Shown here in pieces: positions 1-9,890 of a stretch of DNA of 64,000 nucleotides. The translations under genes were made by a program, and so were the position numbers. The DNA is from Ditylenchus dipsaci (taxonomy: Eukaryota; Nematoda; Chromadorea; Rhabditida; Anguinidae): assembly GCA_004194705.1 (NCBI GenBank), contig SADC01001320.1, positions 558,001-622,000 on the forward strand, given 5' to 3'. Below the pieces are notes generated by a model. That model was not told the DNA's origin and ran no database searches. It saw only the letters and a program-made list of their open reading frames with translations. The stretch's first letter is position 1. Each line of letters begins with the position of its first letter.

Positions 1-35
1 GGTAAATATAAAAATTTCCATTTTTAAAATGAATG

Positions 36-504
36 AACAAAATGTTATATGCCGTTTGGTAGCTCTGTTTCTCCTCTTTCGAATGACACATCACACTTTA
101 TTTTTCACAGCAATTTTCAGAAAAACACATTATAACAATTCAATCAATCCTCACTGTTCTCCCTCACTGTTCATGTCTTCTTCCCACTTTTCTGGAAGTT
201 TGAAAATTCCGCGTTTGAAGAAGTCCGCATCCTTGGAGGTGAAGAACTCATTGGGCCATTCTTCCAACTCTTGATTATTTTCGACCGTAACACCATCGAG
301 TTTGTTTTGCAAAGATCAGAACAAATGAAAATCGGATGAAGCAAGATCTGGAGAAAGGTGCGAAGAAGTAATGAACAGTGGAGAGACACATTATTGATGG
401 AATTGTTTCATTGTTTTTTCTGAAAATTTTTGTGAAAAATAAAGTGTGATGTATCATTCGAAAGAGGAGAAACAGAGCTACCAAACGGCATATAACATTT
501 TGTT
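36..504. mobile_element. Mariner-derived deletion element with long inverted-repeat arms
   Basis: Arms of about 110 bp at 36-150 and 395-504 are reverse complements: the left begins AACAAAATGTTATATGCC and the right ends with its complement. The unique centre reads on the minus strand as a mariner transposase C-terminus, described in the next entry. Arms this long are unusual for mariner, whose terminal repeats are normally about 30 bp, so this is a rearranged foldback-like derivative. I see no clear TA duplication at its ends. Confidence 0.75.
151..380 (-). pseudogene. Mariner transposase C-terminal fragment
   Basis: On the minus strand, one frame carries SPDLASSDFHLF, followed after an in-frame stop by LQNKLDGV, then EWPNEFFTSKDADFFKRGIF and KLPEKWEEDMN, ending at a stop (TCA on the plus strand at 151-153). 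This is the C-terminal block of mariner transposases: the S-P-D-L-x-x-S-D-x-H-L-F motif holds the third catalytic aspartate of the DD34D triad, and G-I-x-K-L-P-x-x-W is the conserved tail. The N-terminal DNA-binding domains and the first two catalytic aspartates are missing, so the fragment cannot be active. The assignment rests on recalled family motifs, not a search. Confidence 0.75.
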
Positions 505-645
505 TATTTATTTAAAATAAATATTTATTGAAAAACCGAACGAACTTATGCGACAACTCAATAGTATAGTAGACGAAAAAGCAAAAACAACGTTTCCTAA
601 AATTATCGGTTTGGGTACTTCCCCTGTGAATTCAGATGAGTGAAA

Positions 646-927
646 GCAGCAGCTTCCATGAGCATCGATGTGGAGCAGCCACTGCCATCAGTTCTTCACC
701 TCAAGAGTGCTAATGACCGGCGGAGGTCGGTGCTGGCAATAAGTCCTGGGTACGACCACTGTGGGAACTTGGGACTGCCAACCATCAACAAAAGAAGAAA
801 TAGTGATGTGCCTGCTGGTCTTGGTACTTGTCAGGCTGATGTCTGCCACAAATATCACTTGATGGGCTATTATGATCCAAGCAGGGAACAACAGGAGCAG
901 AGAAGGAGGTATTCCAGGTGGCTGCAG
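646..927 (+). CDS. Exon of an unrecognised gene
   Basis: An open frame reads AASMSIDVEQPLPSVLHLK, then a basic stretch (ANDRRRSVLAISPGYDH), NKRRNSDVPAGLG, and the tail YYDPSREQQEQRRRYSRWLQ. It ends at CAG/gtgcgt with phase 0. An in-frame TGA at 637 means the exon starts after an acceptor near 640-646 (..gag or ..aag). GC content is higher than the flanks and codon use looks coding. I do not recognise the family. It is joined by phase, but not by proof, to the exon at 6753-7128; both could also be distant 5' exons of the KCNQ gene. The start and the product are uncertain. Confidence 0.45.
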
Positions 928-1168
928 GTGCGTTCCTATCTATTATTTTAAAAGGCCCAATACGAATTTGTAGACCGTATTTTCTGACTCAGAATTTCCT
1001 GCTGAACACGATGGTGCGGGTCCTTCTCGCTTCAATCATTGACGAAGTTGTGAAAAAGCTCCGGAAGGTAACAAGTTGTGGATGGTCAAAATCCTACTGG
1101 ATACCCACAAACTTTCAAGCGGTGCGTCGTGATTATTACACTGCACCCACACTCATAATACACCAAAA

Positions 1169-1662
1169 TGTCCGCAAGGAGCTCAGCTTTCTATTGATAC
1201 TAAAAATCGCCAACTTCATTCATAGACTCACTATAAATTACCACTTATTTTATAGGGTGTAGAGATTTCATAATGTGCCCTGACTTTCTACGGGCTACAA
1301 CTTTGTTTTAAGACAATACTTAGCTAAATCCTTTACACAAAAGCAATGAGCAGAGCTTCACGATTATTTTGACACTAAATGCTGCAATATTTTGTAAATC
1401 GTGGTCAAAATATTCAAAAATAATATATAAGTTGGGTCACAAACTTTCTCTAACTTTTTTTTCGCACGTGAAATCCTGGATTTGAACACCGGATTCGTGT
1501 TCGTGTTCTAGGTATTGTCTTAAAACAAAGTTATAGCTCGTAAAAAGTCAGGGCATGAAATAATGAAAATCTCTACCCTAACAAATAAGTGGTAATTTAT
1601 AGTGAGTCTATGAAGAAATTAGCGATGTTTAGTATCAATAGAAAACTGAGCTCCTTATGACC
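1169..1662. repeat. Inverted-repeat element, arms about 155 bp
   Basis: 1169-1325 is the imperfect reverse complement of 1511-1662. The shared blocks are AAGGAGCTCAG near the ends and TTGTCTTAAAACAAAG at the inner edges. The loop (1326-1510) holds no ORF. No target duplication was identified. It is best read as a MITE or foldback element of unknown superfamily. Confidence 0.7.
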
Positions 1663-1687
1663 ACTAGCCGGGTTATAGGGTAAAATA

Positions 1688-1730
1688 TCAACTGGCAACC
1701 GATTCAACTGGCAACTATCAACTGGCAACC
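1688..1730 (+). repeat. Short tandem repeat of TCAACTGGCAAC
   Basis: Three tandem copies of a 12-14-bp unit. No reverse-complement partner was seen nearby. Confidence 0.7.
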
Positions 1731-1835
1731 TTTTTCAATTTTTTAAAGATATAGAAAAAAATATTTTCAAATTTTCGGGGTCCCACAAAAATCTCAACCG
1801 ACAATAAATTCACCTGACAATAAAAAGTTTAATTA

Positions 1836-2199
1836 TTAGGTTGATCCAAAAGTTGTGAGACTAACCGCGTAAATTTCTTTTCGAATTTTTTTTTCATTTA
1901 AAAGACTTAGAACTTATTTATTACACATTTTAATCATTTTTAGACAAATGAAATTTTTTTGGTATAAAAATGTTGAATAATTTTTTTACCTTGTCCCCAG
2001 GCTGATTTTTTTCATTTATTTTTAATCAGCTTGGAGGACCAAGGTGAAAATTTTTTTCAACATTTTTATACCAAAGAAAATTTTGTTGTCTAAAACTGAT
2101 TAAAATGTGTAAACAAATAAATTCCAAGTCTTTTGAACGAAAAAAAAAATTCGAAAAAAAATTTACGCGGTTAGTCTCACAACTTTTGGATCAACCTAA
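1836..2199. mobile_element. Mariner-type MITE with TA target duplication
   Basis: Near-perfect hairpin: arms 1836-2008 and 2027-2199. Termini are TTAGGTTGATCCAAAAGTTG and its complement, flanked by TA at 1834-1835 and 2200-2201. TTAGGTTG-type ends and TA duplication are known for mariner elements. No transposase remains, so it is non-autonomous. The loop carries the recurring CCTTGGTCC / AAGCTGATT motif discussed in the findings. Confidence 0.85.
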
Positions 2200-2280
2200 T
2201 AAAAAGGATCACAAATAAGGCAGCGGACATGAAAGTGCAACAGAAAGTAAAAAAAATGCATGAAAACAACAGGGTTAACT

Positions 2281-2476
2281 AAGGACGTACTTTTTCTATC
2301 CGAATTACTTCTTTCTGCCGCTAATTACTTCTTTCTGCCCGCTAAATCTTTTTTTCTGCCCGCAAATTTGAAATGCCGCTAATTACTCTTTTTGCCCGCT
2401 AAATACTTTTTTCTGCCCGCAAATTACTTTTTTCTGCCCGCAAATTTTCGAAAAAAATGCCCGCAAATTTTTCTTC
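2281..2476 (+). repeat. Minisatellite array, unit TTTTTTCTGCCCGCAAATTA
   Basis: About seven degenerate copies of a 20-25-bp unit in tandem. The array opens with GGACGTACTTTTTCT, matching the arm start of the foldback element at 42600 (GGACGGCACTTTTTTCT). No opposing arm lies nearby, so it looks like a solitary arm of that family. At 3105-3140 the segment TGGCCATTCCGGAG is also shared with that element (42776-42790, 43146-43160). Confidence 0.75.
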
Positions 2477-3536
2477 AGGGGTGTAGGGCTAATTCAGTGT
2501 CCCCTACTCAATTTTCTCATTGTTTTATGGTTTCATGAGTGTTTAAGCATCTTGTTGTGTGCTAGTCTCACAAAATTGACCATTAATGAGGTATTTTGGT
2601 TAGTCATTCTCAACTATTTAAAGGCCTTATTTTTTCTCGTTTTCAGCCCATATTTGACTTCTGGTGGTTGATTTTTTTACTTTTCATGGTGGTTTTCAGG
2701 TAAATTTCACAGATTAGAGTGAGAAGAGCTCAAGGTCAATGTCAAAGCTGTCCAACAATCAAAGGATTCTCGCATCGGTTGGCTTAGTCTTTATTTTTTA
2801 GCTTTTAGATGTTGTTTTCAGAAGCTTGTATTTGTGATTTTAGATTCGCTGATCAGGTAAATTTTTATTTTGACACAATTCTCATACAGCTTGAAAAAGT
2901 CGTCAGCGCACGTAACGTCAATTCAGAAGTTTTTCGTCAATGTGATAACTATTGACTTTGTCAAGCTGTATGTGTAGCAATGTCACTCTCTATGTGCCTT
3001 CGTGCTCCACCTTCGAGACAGTATGCTAGGCCTTCGTAACGTAACTGTCGGATCACGTTAACTTGTATACAAGAAACCAAAAGACACCCCAAAAACCAAT
3101 AATTTTGGCCTTTTGGCCATTCCGGAGTGGGTCTCTCCCATCTGGTCTTTGCGCACCCCTGAATTTCACACAAAAAATTTTTTAAAGGTTGATTTCGTGT
3201 CGAGAATCAAATTAGGCGGAAAAAATTAAGCGGAAAAAACGCCCATGCTCTCGTGTGTGTAGTGCTCAGTATTATTATTAAGGTAGTAGTATCCATACAA
3301 ACCCATAAATAACCCCGGGGTACTGTTTTTACTAAGTTCTTTGGAGTAGCTACCTAGCGCTTACGGTATTTAGCTGATGATTATAGTACTGGTTCTTTGA
3401 AAACTATTTTACTGCTATAACCAGTAAACAAACAAATTCGCAGTCACATGGATTCAAACCTGTAACCTCAAAAATTTGGAGATGAATTTACCGGAGGATT
3501 AATCTACCGAAAATGAATTTGTAGAGGATACATTTA
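2477..3536. other. No gene seen
   Basis: AT-rich sequence with scattered stops. The small minus-strand open frame at 2961-3173 overlaps repeat-like sequence shared with 43130-43160, and I do not call it coding. Confidence 0.5.
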
Positions 3537-3544
3537 CCTAGAGC

Positions 3545-3724
3545 CAGGGCCGCAATTTGGGGGGCGGGGGAGGGGTGGTGTGTCATAGGGGTAATTAACA
3601 CCCCCCCCCCCCCTTCGGCGGCCTTAGGCACTCCAAAGGGGCGAAAAAAAATTACCCCCCCCTTGACCGTTGAGATAAATTAGGCAAATACCCCCCCCTT
3701 CAGAAAGTTCAAGTTGCGGCCCTG
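3545..3724. mobile_element. hAT-type MITE with 8-bp target duplication
   Basis: Termini CAGGGCCGCAA and TTGCGGCCCTG, flanked by CCTAGAGC at 3537-3544 and 3725-3732. An 8-bp duplication and ends starting CAGGG are diagnostic features of the hAT superfamily. The interior has long C and G runs, so its exact length may be unreliable in the assembly. Non-autonomous. Confidence 0.88.
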
Positions 3725-3837
3725 CCTAGAGCCATTTTATCGAACCCTCAGTGTATCGGATCGGTGTATCGAATCGTCTGTGTATCGAATTGTAGGGTAG
3801 TTATTAACACCCCGATCAGAGATCAGAGTCAATGACA

Positions 3838-4393
3838 ACCCTTGATCCCTGATCCGTATTCAGACTTCAGATCAGGATCACGCATAATCTTCGATCTTGT
3901 ATTATCGATCCAACCTAATTCACGCCTAATCCAGCCTGATCCAGTCCATTTCCGCCTGATTCGGCGTTCAGATCTGCGTCATCCGCCCCTAATAACCGCC
4001 TGTGTTTGCTTTCCGAATGAGTGTACGTTTTTGTGTTTATTCATTTAAAATCTAAGATTTTTGCTAAAAAGTTTGATTATATCATTTTCCTAAAAACACT
4101 GTTTATTATTGAACTTGCCAAATTCAGTGTGAAAAGGCCATTTGTTTGGTTAACGGCATACACCATTTGACAGAGCAGGAAAAACTAAACTAGTAATTGT
4201 TTTGAAATAAAAAGATTTCATATTCCGCTCGAGTCCACTTAAATTCTGCAAATCTTAGATTTTGAATGAAAAACACAAAAACGTACACTCATTCGAAAGA
4301 GAAGACACAGGCGGTCATTAGGGGCGGATGATGCCAGACCTGAACGCGAATCAGGCCGAATAAGGGTCGGGTGGATCAGGCCGGATCAGGGGT
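3838..4393. repeat. Inverted-repeat element rich in GATC / TGATCC
   Basis: 3940-4070 pairs with 4248-4362 (blocks such as ACACAGGCGGT and GTACACTCATTCG). The outer parts contain repeated TGATCC/GGATCA units. No target duplication found. No credible coding sequence: the small open frames are repeat translations. Confidence 0.65.
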
Positions 4394-4479
4394 GGACCAA
4401 GCCAAAATCAGGCTCATACAACATTTTCCATTCTTCCCTTCAACATCTTCCTTTCGTTCAAAACTAGACCCTTTTAGGG

Positions 4480-5078
4480 GACACGGACATTTCACCGCCT
4501 GTATCACTTCACCACCTGTATCATTTCACCGCCCTGTATCACTTCACCGCCTGTATCATTTCACCGCCTGTATCATTTCACCGCCGGGTCATTTAACCGC
4601 CTGCTATCACTTCACCGCCTGTATCATTTCACCGCCTGTATCATTTCACCGCCTGTATCTGTTCATTTTTTAAGTCCGATTCTGTATTTATTCATTTTTT
4701 CTGTGTTTTTCTTTGAAAATCGATATTTACTATAAATATAAAAATTTAGCAATCTGATGGATGCTAATATAGAGCTCGTATATAAAGAGTTAGCCCTTGG
4801 TCAATCGGCCCGGGTCAATTGTCCAGAGGGTCAATTGTCGTGGACCCGATTTTGCCTTCAAACGTTCGTTTAATGAAGACACTTTTTCAACAGCTTAAAT
4901 ACGATATAGACGGTGAAATATTACGGACGGTGAAATGATACATCCGGTGAAATGACCGTACGGTGAAATGACCCGACGCGGTGGAAGGATACAGTCGGTG
5001 AAATGACCCGACGGTAAATGACCCGGGTGAAAGGATGCAGGCGGCGAAATGACCCGGCGGTGAAATGACACTACTCCC
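4480..5078. mobile_element. Foldback element with tandem-repeat arms (CATTTCACCGCCTGTAT)
   Basis: 4487-4663 is a tandem array of a 17-bp unit CATTTCACCGCCTGTAT. 4908-5072 is an array of the complementary core CGGTGAAATGA. The two face each other around a unique 240-bp centre. Outer flanks share GGGG..AC..ACATTTCACC-like ends, but I found no clean target duplication. Confidence 0.7.
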
Positions 5079-5366
5079 CTTTAGGTCCATCTCACTCCAA
5101 TACAGGCCTGAATTCCTTCAAAACTGGTCAATAATTTTAATTTTTAATTGACCAGAGCCTGATGATGTCTTTGCTTAATAATTTCTTTGTAAACTCCTCA
5201 TGTGATTTTAGGTCGATACAAGGTGTTGGGAAACACTTTAAAAAATTGAGTTGGGGAGGCGGTTTATGCAAGAAACGCCAATACCTTCTCTTCCACAGCA
5301 GAACTCGCTCAGAATGTTGAAGCACACAAAACGAAACGACTGAAAAAGATTTTAGATGTAGAGTAT

Positions 5367-5372
5367 TTTATT
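5367..5372 (-). terminator. AATAAA polyadenylation signal of the HMG-box gene
   Basis: TTTATT on the plus strand, reading AATAAA on the minus strand about 80 nt after the HMG-box stop codon. Confidence 0.6.
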
Positions 5373-5449
5373 GAGAGAAGGATGATAGTCAAAGGTAACA
5401 CAACAGTTGAGCGAAGAGTAACAATAAGATGAGGATATACACTGGAGAT

Positions 5450-5798
5450 CTAGCGAGACTCGGACTGCTTCTTCTCCTCATCAGCCATCTTGTGGTATTT
5501 GCTTTTGTCTTCGAGAGCCTTCCAATGCTGAGCCAACCGTCATCATCTTGTCCTTCTTGCCTTCCTCTTTTAGAGTAGCAGCAATAGCAGGCGACACTTC
5601 AGCGACAAAGATATTGTAAGCACTTCGATGACGCTTCGTGCCGGACTAAAATAAAAATAAAAAACGCTAGGAACAATGCACGGATAGTGACAAAACCTTT
5701 TTAGCAGCAGTTTTCGCAGCAGGAGCTTTGGTCACGGTCTTCGTAGCAGCAGCATCACCCATCAAAAGGAGAAGTTTCTTGGTAGCAGGACGACCCAT
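5450..5798 (-). CDS. Small HMG-box protein, two exons, one frameshift
   Basis: Exon 1 is 5697-5798 (34 codons, phase 0) and exon 2 is 5450-5645, with a 51-nt GT-AG intron. The N-terminus is basic and Ala/Lys-rich (MGRPATKK, then TKAPAAKTAAKK), like a DNA-binding tail. Exon 2 holds an HMG box: RHRSAYNIFVAEVSPAI, HWKALEDKSKYHKMADEEKK. Such proteins bend DNA non-specifically in chromatin. Exon 2 is 196 nt, not divisible by 3; the frame slips by one base at ATGATGACGGTTGG, inside the box, just where W-K-A-L must follow. Removing one base would give a product of about 98 aa. Given similar slips elsewhere in the window I favour an assembly indel over a dead gene. It is antisense inside the putative intron between 927 and 6753. 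Confidence 0.75.
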
Positions 5799-6268
5799 TT
5801 TGCCGAGAAAACCGACGATTTGTATCTTTGAAGAAGTTTTAGAGCTAAAAAATCAAAAATTTGATTTTCAATAATCTAATAGTTTTTAACGAAATAGCAT
5901 TGGTTTTACGATTTATCATTCGGACAGTCAATTGCTAATGACTAGTTTAAAAGCCAGAGTTGGGACCGGTGAAAAAGTAAAAAGTATTCACGTCGTCAAA
6001 TACTCAAATACAGTTGAACCCCCTACACGAGCCATTATACACAAGCAAAATAATTATTCGTTAAACGTTTACAAAAAAGTAAATAAAATGTTCAACCCAC
6101 ACGCAAAATCAACTTTATGACTGTAAATATGTCTCTCGGAGCAAATTGACAATTAAGTTTTGGCGCCAATTCAACTTCTTATTTTTATACTGCACTTTTC
6201 AACATTTGTCTGTCGATGCCCAATTTTCTCGGAAAAAGCCCAGTTTTTTGCACCTGCCAAAGTGGTTA
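5799..6268. other. No gene seen upstream of the HMG-box gene
   Basis: This is the 5' flank of the minus-strand HMG-box gene. AT-rich, no TATA box I would defend. The 62-codon open frame at 5932-6120 has no recognisable features. Confidence 0.4.
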
Positions 6269-6475
6269 CCGTATTCCTCTAATAGGCCTGCCGGCGGCTT
6301 ATTTTCAAACCTCAAAAAAATCTGAGAACTTTAAGTTCGCTCTCGAAATTTTTGGTGCTCAACCAAAATCCAAACAGCGCAATCGGTAGAGTTTGCGAGA
6401 GTTAAGAAACTCAATAAACAGGCCGTAGGCCGAGATATAGGTCCCTAAAGTCTAGGGGCGGCTTATATAGGAAGT
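6269..6475 (+). mobile_element. Family-A MITE (CCGTATTTCCTCTAATA), 3' end decayed
   Basis: Starts TA/CCGTATTCCTCTAATAG. It contains the family core (TTTTTGGTGCTCAACCAAAA, then AATCGGTAGAG and GAGAGTTAAGAAA) and ends in GGCGGCTTATATAGG without the final TACGGTA. The other copies listed as family A define the consensus. Confidence 0.7.
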
Positions 6476-6570
6476 GGAGTTCTTGGTCACAAACAATGTC
6501 ACTTTTTGAAGTTGGTTTTCGAAATTACGGTTATTCACACAGTTCACTGTTTTCCAAAAGAGTTATTTAG

Positions 6571-6653
6571 TATAATAGCCTCTACATAACGACACCTCTA
6601 TGGCGGTTCTAGGGTGGTTCCAGGGGTGCCGTTATATAGAAGTTTTGACTATA
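6571..6653. mobile_element. Short pogo/Tigger-like MITE remnant
   Basis: TATAATAGCCTCTACATAAC pairs with GTTATATAGAAGTTTTGACT about 50 bp on. The end pattern (TA, then roughly A-G-T-C-x-x-x-x-C-T, then ATAACG) resembles the element at 59843-59995. Confidence 0.5.
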
Positions 6654-6752
6654 TTCAGCTTAGGTATGTAGGTTTTTCACTTATATCATATCCAAAACAA
6701 AAGTCCTGACTGTTTTTCTACGCAAATCAAGCAATAATTTTTCAAATTTCAG

Positions 6753-7128
6753 ACAGCCAGGAATTTTTGTTCATCCAACACACCTCTGATCTCTCTCAAG
6801 CCTAAGCTGAAGCTCATCACAGAGCCATGCAAACCCCCACTCCTTACCTCTGAACATCCAGCCATGTAGACACCGAAGCAGTGGTTGGATACACATATTG
6901 GGCGCTAACTTCAGCTTTGTGGATGAATCTCCAGAGAACACTCCAGAGATCAAATTGCCTCCTCCAGACACCCTTTTCACTGCACCTTCAAGTGATGATG
7001 ACGAGGAAGGAGAATCCAGTGGTCGAGGAAAGAGATTGAACAACAATCTTGTTTCCCACTATTCCCACTGGACTTCACGGACCAGAGGCAGAAGCCAAGG
7101 CACTCTATGGATGCTCAATTTGTGGTCG
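6753..7128 (+). CDS. Exon of an unrecognised gene, frameshifted
   Basis: After the acceptor TTTCAG, phase 0 gives SSNTPLISLKPKLKLITEPC and KPPLLTSEHPAM, then a stop. A frame shifted by one base continues as GANFSFVDESPENTPEIK, PPPDTLFTAPSSDDDEEGES and RGKRLNNN. The shift lies at a G run (ATTGGGCGC), and in the first frame TPKQWLDTHIG leads straight up to it, so an assembly indel is likely. The in-frame TAG at about 6873 remains unexplained. The product would be acidic and Ser/Pro-rich, so probably disordered. No domain is recognised. Phase fits the exon ending at 927. Confidence 0.4.
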
Positions 7129-7141
7129 GTTGTTTTTTAAG

Positions 7142-7988
7142 AGATAAAGAGATTGCAAAAGTTTAGTTGAATTATAGTGCCTGAGTTGTATAATACTAAA
7201 CCGGAGTGGCCCAGTGTTTTACCTTGAAAATTTTATTATACTGGTCTCCATTTTTTTGAGAATGTTTATATGTGGGGTTTTCGACATTTTTTGCGATTTC
7301 ATTACATATTAAGCCGGCTAGTTAACTTTGTTTTTTAAACGGTAAATATTTTTCTCTGTCATTTTATTTGATTCAAGATTGGTTCAGCGCCTCAAAAGGG
7401 CAGGATAGCTAAGAGTCCTCGATCCGAAGTTTCGAAAATTTGAGTTTTTGAGACTTTGGCTTAATGATATTGCGAGTCTGCCTTATTGTCGGTCTGATTG
7501 GTGGAATTTTCACATTGCATTATTCCATTCATTTTTCGACTTATTCTTTCATCCTACTTTCTACTCCCAAATAGCACTTACGGCTTCTTGTACCTTCTCG
7601 GTGAAAAGTCGAAATATTTTTATGATCCAAGTTTCTCAACAACTTTTCACGTCTCACTCGTTGAAAAATTACTTGATAGTTCAAAATGATTCAATGCATA
7701 AACATTCCTTGGTCACCCGCTGATTCTTGAAGTGTGAGGAAAGTTATACGTTGACCACAATCCAAAAAACAACGGCCGGGGGGAGGGCGGTAGTAAAGCT
7801 GAAAATTTTATACCCATTAGTCGACTGGGCTCAATCTTGAAATAGTGTTTTTATTTTCTGCGTAGGAGTGCATTGGTATAACCATACCATTTTCGTACGG
7901 AAATAGAACACTCAAAAATTCACAGGTTATTTGATATGATGATTTTTAAATTTTTTGGTAATTATCCAACGGCTCAAGTTGAATTTAC
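7142..7988. other. No gene seen
   Basis: AT-rich sequence downstream of the exon at 6753-7128. Two overlapping open frames at 7448-7723 lack recognisable domains and are not supported by splice sites or composition. Confidence 0.4.
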
Positions 7989-8371
7989 CCTTAAAAGTCT
8001 GAATTTCCCCTCTAGTTTCATAACTCAATTTTTATCGGCATTTTCATTGTAACTTTTTTAAGCGTTTTGCATTAGCTTGTAGCCCAGGATCTTGGCTTTC
8101 TAATAAGCCATAAAACTTTGCTAAATTATTTCAGGATCACAGGAATCTAAGAATTTTCAAAAAAAAAACCCCAATTTTTCAAAACCGTTAGACCCCTACG
8201 TTCCTTAGATAATTCAGCAAAGTTTTATAGCTTATTAGAAAGACAAGATCCAGAGCTATAAGCTGATGCGAAAAACTATAAAAAATTACAATAAAAAAGC
8301 TGATTAAAATTGAAATATAAAATTAGAGGCGGAATTTAAGTAATTAGAGGGGGAAATTCAGACTTTTGAGG
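7989..8371. repeat. Inverted-repeat element (MITE)
   Basis: 7989-8150 pairs with 8205-8371: AAAAGTCTGAATTTCCCC faces GGGAAATTCAGACTTTT, and AAAACTTTGCTAAATTA faces its complement. The loop is about 50 bp. No target duplication identified. Confidence 0.7.
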
Positions 8372-8765
8372 ATGCATTTCAGTTACAGCCATTATCCAAC
8401 TGGGTTCCCCATACCAAAAATAAGGGGTAGCGTATTTCCTCTAATAAGTTTACATGCTCTAATAAGCCGACACCCCTGACAATTTGCCATGACATATATT
8501 TCAGTACAAAATTGTATACAAGTTCTGTTTGTGGTCTTAGGTATCTTCTTTTTTTGTTATTATTTCAGCCATCGGTTAAGTGATCTTTTTCATCCAACAT
8601 TCAATCACATGCAGGTTTTACAATTCAACTTGCTATCGTAAGGTCATTTACATATAATTTGACCTTTAATCAATCTAAGGCCTATTTATTCACCCGCAGA
8701 TAATTCATAAAACTTAAACGAGATTTCGTCTGGCAATAGTTTTACCTGCACAGCAAAAAGTAGAG

Positions 8766-9345
8766 CAGTGACGTTCCTTAGGATTAGTTTAAAAATCGAA
8801 AATTTACAAAAAGGTAATCGATTGTAAATTATTAATTCTTTTGATTAGTTTCATTTAATCGACTGTGAATTTTTGATTCTTTCATTTGCAATCGTGTAAT
8901 CGATTGTAAATTATCAATTCTTTCGATTAGTTTCAGTAATCGATTGTAAATTTTTGATTCTTTCGATTAGTTTCATACAATCGATTGTAAATTTTTGATT
9001 CTTGCGTGTAATCGAAAGAATAAACCAGCAAAAAAGGTTAGTAAACAGTTTTTTCTTGAGTAAAAACATCTGTATAAAGACCAACTTCTGCTTTCAACGT
9101 CATGTGTGTATCACAAAATGGCCTTTTTTACTGACTTAGTCTTTCGCTTACACGGAAGAATCAAAAATTTACAATTGATTACAAAAAAGTATTCGAAAGA
9201 ATTAAAAATTTATAATTGATTACATGAAACTTATCGAAAGAAACAAAAGTTAACAATCGATTACAGAAAATTGATCGAAAAATTAATAATTTTTAATCGA
9301 TTACATTTTGTAAACGATCCTAATCGATTAGATCGAACATCACTG
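8766..9345. mobile_element. hAT-type MITE with arrayed TAATCGAT subterminal repeats
   Basis: Ends CAGTGACGTTC and GAACATCACTG, flanked by AAGTAGAG at 8758-8765 and 9346-9353 (8 bp). Both arms consist of about 35-40-bp units built on TAATCGATTGTAAATTTTTG and TTCTTTCGATTAGTTTCA, in opposite orientation in the two arms. The duplication length and CAGTG ends fit hAT. Short subterminal repeats are known transposase-binding sites in this superfamily (as in maize Ac), and I infer a like role here. Confidence 0.85.
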
Positions 9346-9439
9346 AAGTAGAGTAAAAGATGCTATGGGAAGAAGTTATGGAAAATTTTCCAGTGAAAAA
9401 ACTGACCTGGGCGGCCAAGGGTATGTAAAACAAGCCCAC

Positions 9440-9515
9440 ATGCTCTAATAAGCCGACATGCTACAGGGTGTCTAAAAAATAAGCCGGCATGTCGTCTTAT
9501 TAGAAAAAACACGGT
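9440..9515. repeat. Family-A fragment (ctctaataagccgacatg hairpin)
   Basis: GCTCTAATAAGCCGACATG faces CATGTCGTCTTATTAGA. It resembles the outer ends of family-A MITEs. A similar fragment lies at 8433-8470. Confidence 0.5.
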
Positions 9516-9639
9516 GAGTTATTTTAACATCAATTTTTTCTACGACTATATTATCAACAATGCTACACTAACCTAGTTGCAAAAATGGTACAGTATGCCA
9601 TCTTCTCTGAACAATTGAACTCTTTAATCTAGGTGACTA

Positions 9640-9888
9640 CCGTAAAACCTCTAATTTAAGCCCCCCCCCCTCCTTGGTTCAAAATCGTGTTTGTGGCATT
9701 GCGTTTTTGACCCACTTTTTGAAGACTGCTTTCATGCAAGTTACTACTCATTTGTAGCCAGTGAGATGAGTTACAAATTGAGGTATAGCTTGCCTGAGAA
9801 AACTTTTCGAAAAGTAAGTCAAAAACACAATGCCAAAAACACGATTTTGAATTAGGGGGGGGAGAGTCTTAAATTAGAGGTTTTACGG
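9640..9888. mobile_element. MITE with TA duplication (CCGTAAAACCTCTAATTTAA)
   Basis: Termini CCGTAAAACCTCTAATTTAA and its complement, flanked by TA on both sides. Arms run inward through AAAATCGTGTTT / AAACACGATTTT. The end sequence is a variant of the family-A end (CCGTATTTCCTCTAATA). Confidence 0.75.
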
Positions 9889-9890
9889 TA

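Noticed and set aside
29..484. Overlapping small open frames at the window start (29-274, 171-389, 275-484)
   Set aside because: They run through the mirrored arms and centre of the mariner relic; only the transposase fragment is meaningful.
2281..2476. CRISPR-like array of short repeats
   Set aside because: The units are contiguous without unique spacers, degenerate, and in an animal genome; it is a minisatellite.
3596..3665. Long C and G runs as a possible regulatory G-quadruplex
   Set aside because: They lie inside a hAT MITE and homopolymer length is unreliable here.
4371..5090. Open frames with repeated histidine/threonine peptides
   Set aside because: Translations of the CATTTCACCGCCTGTAT arrays.
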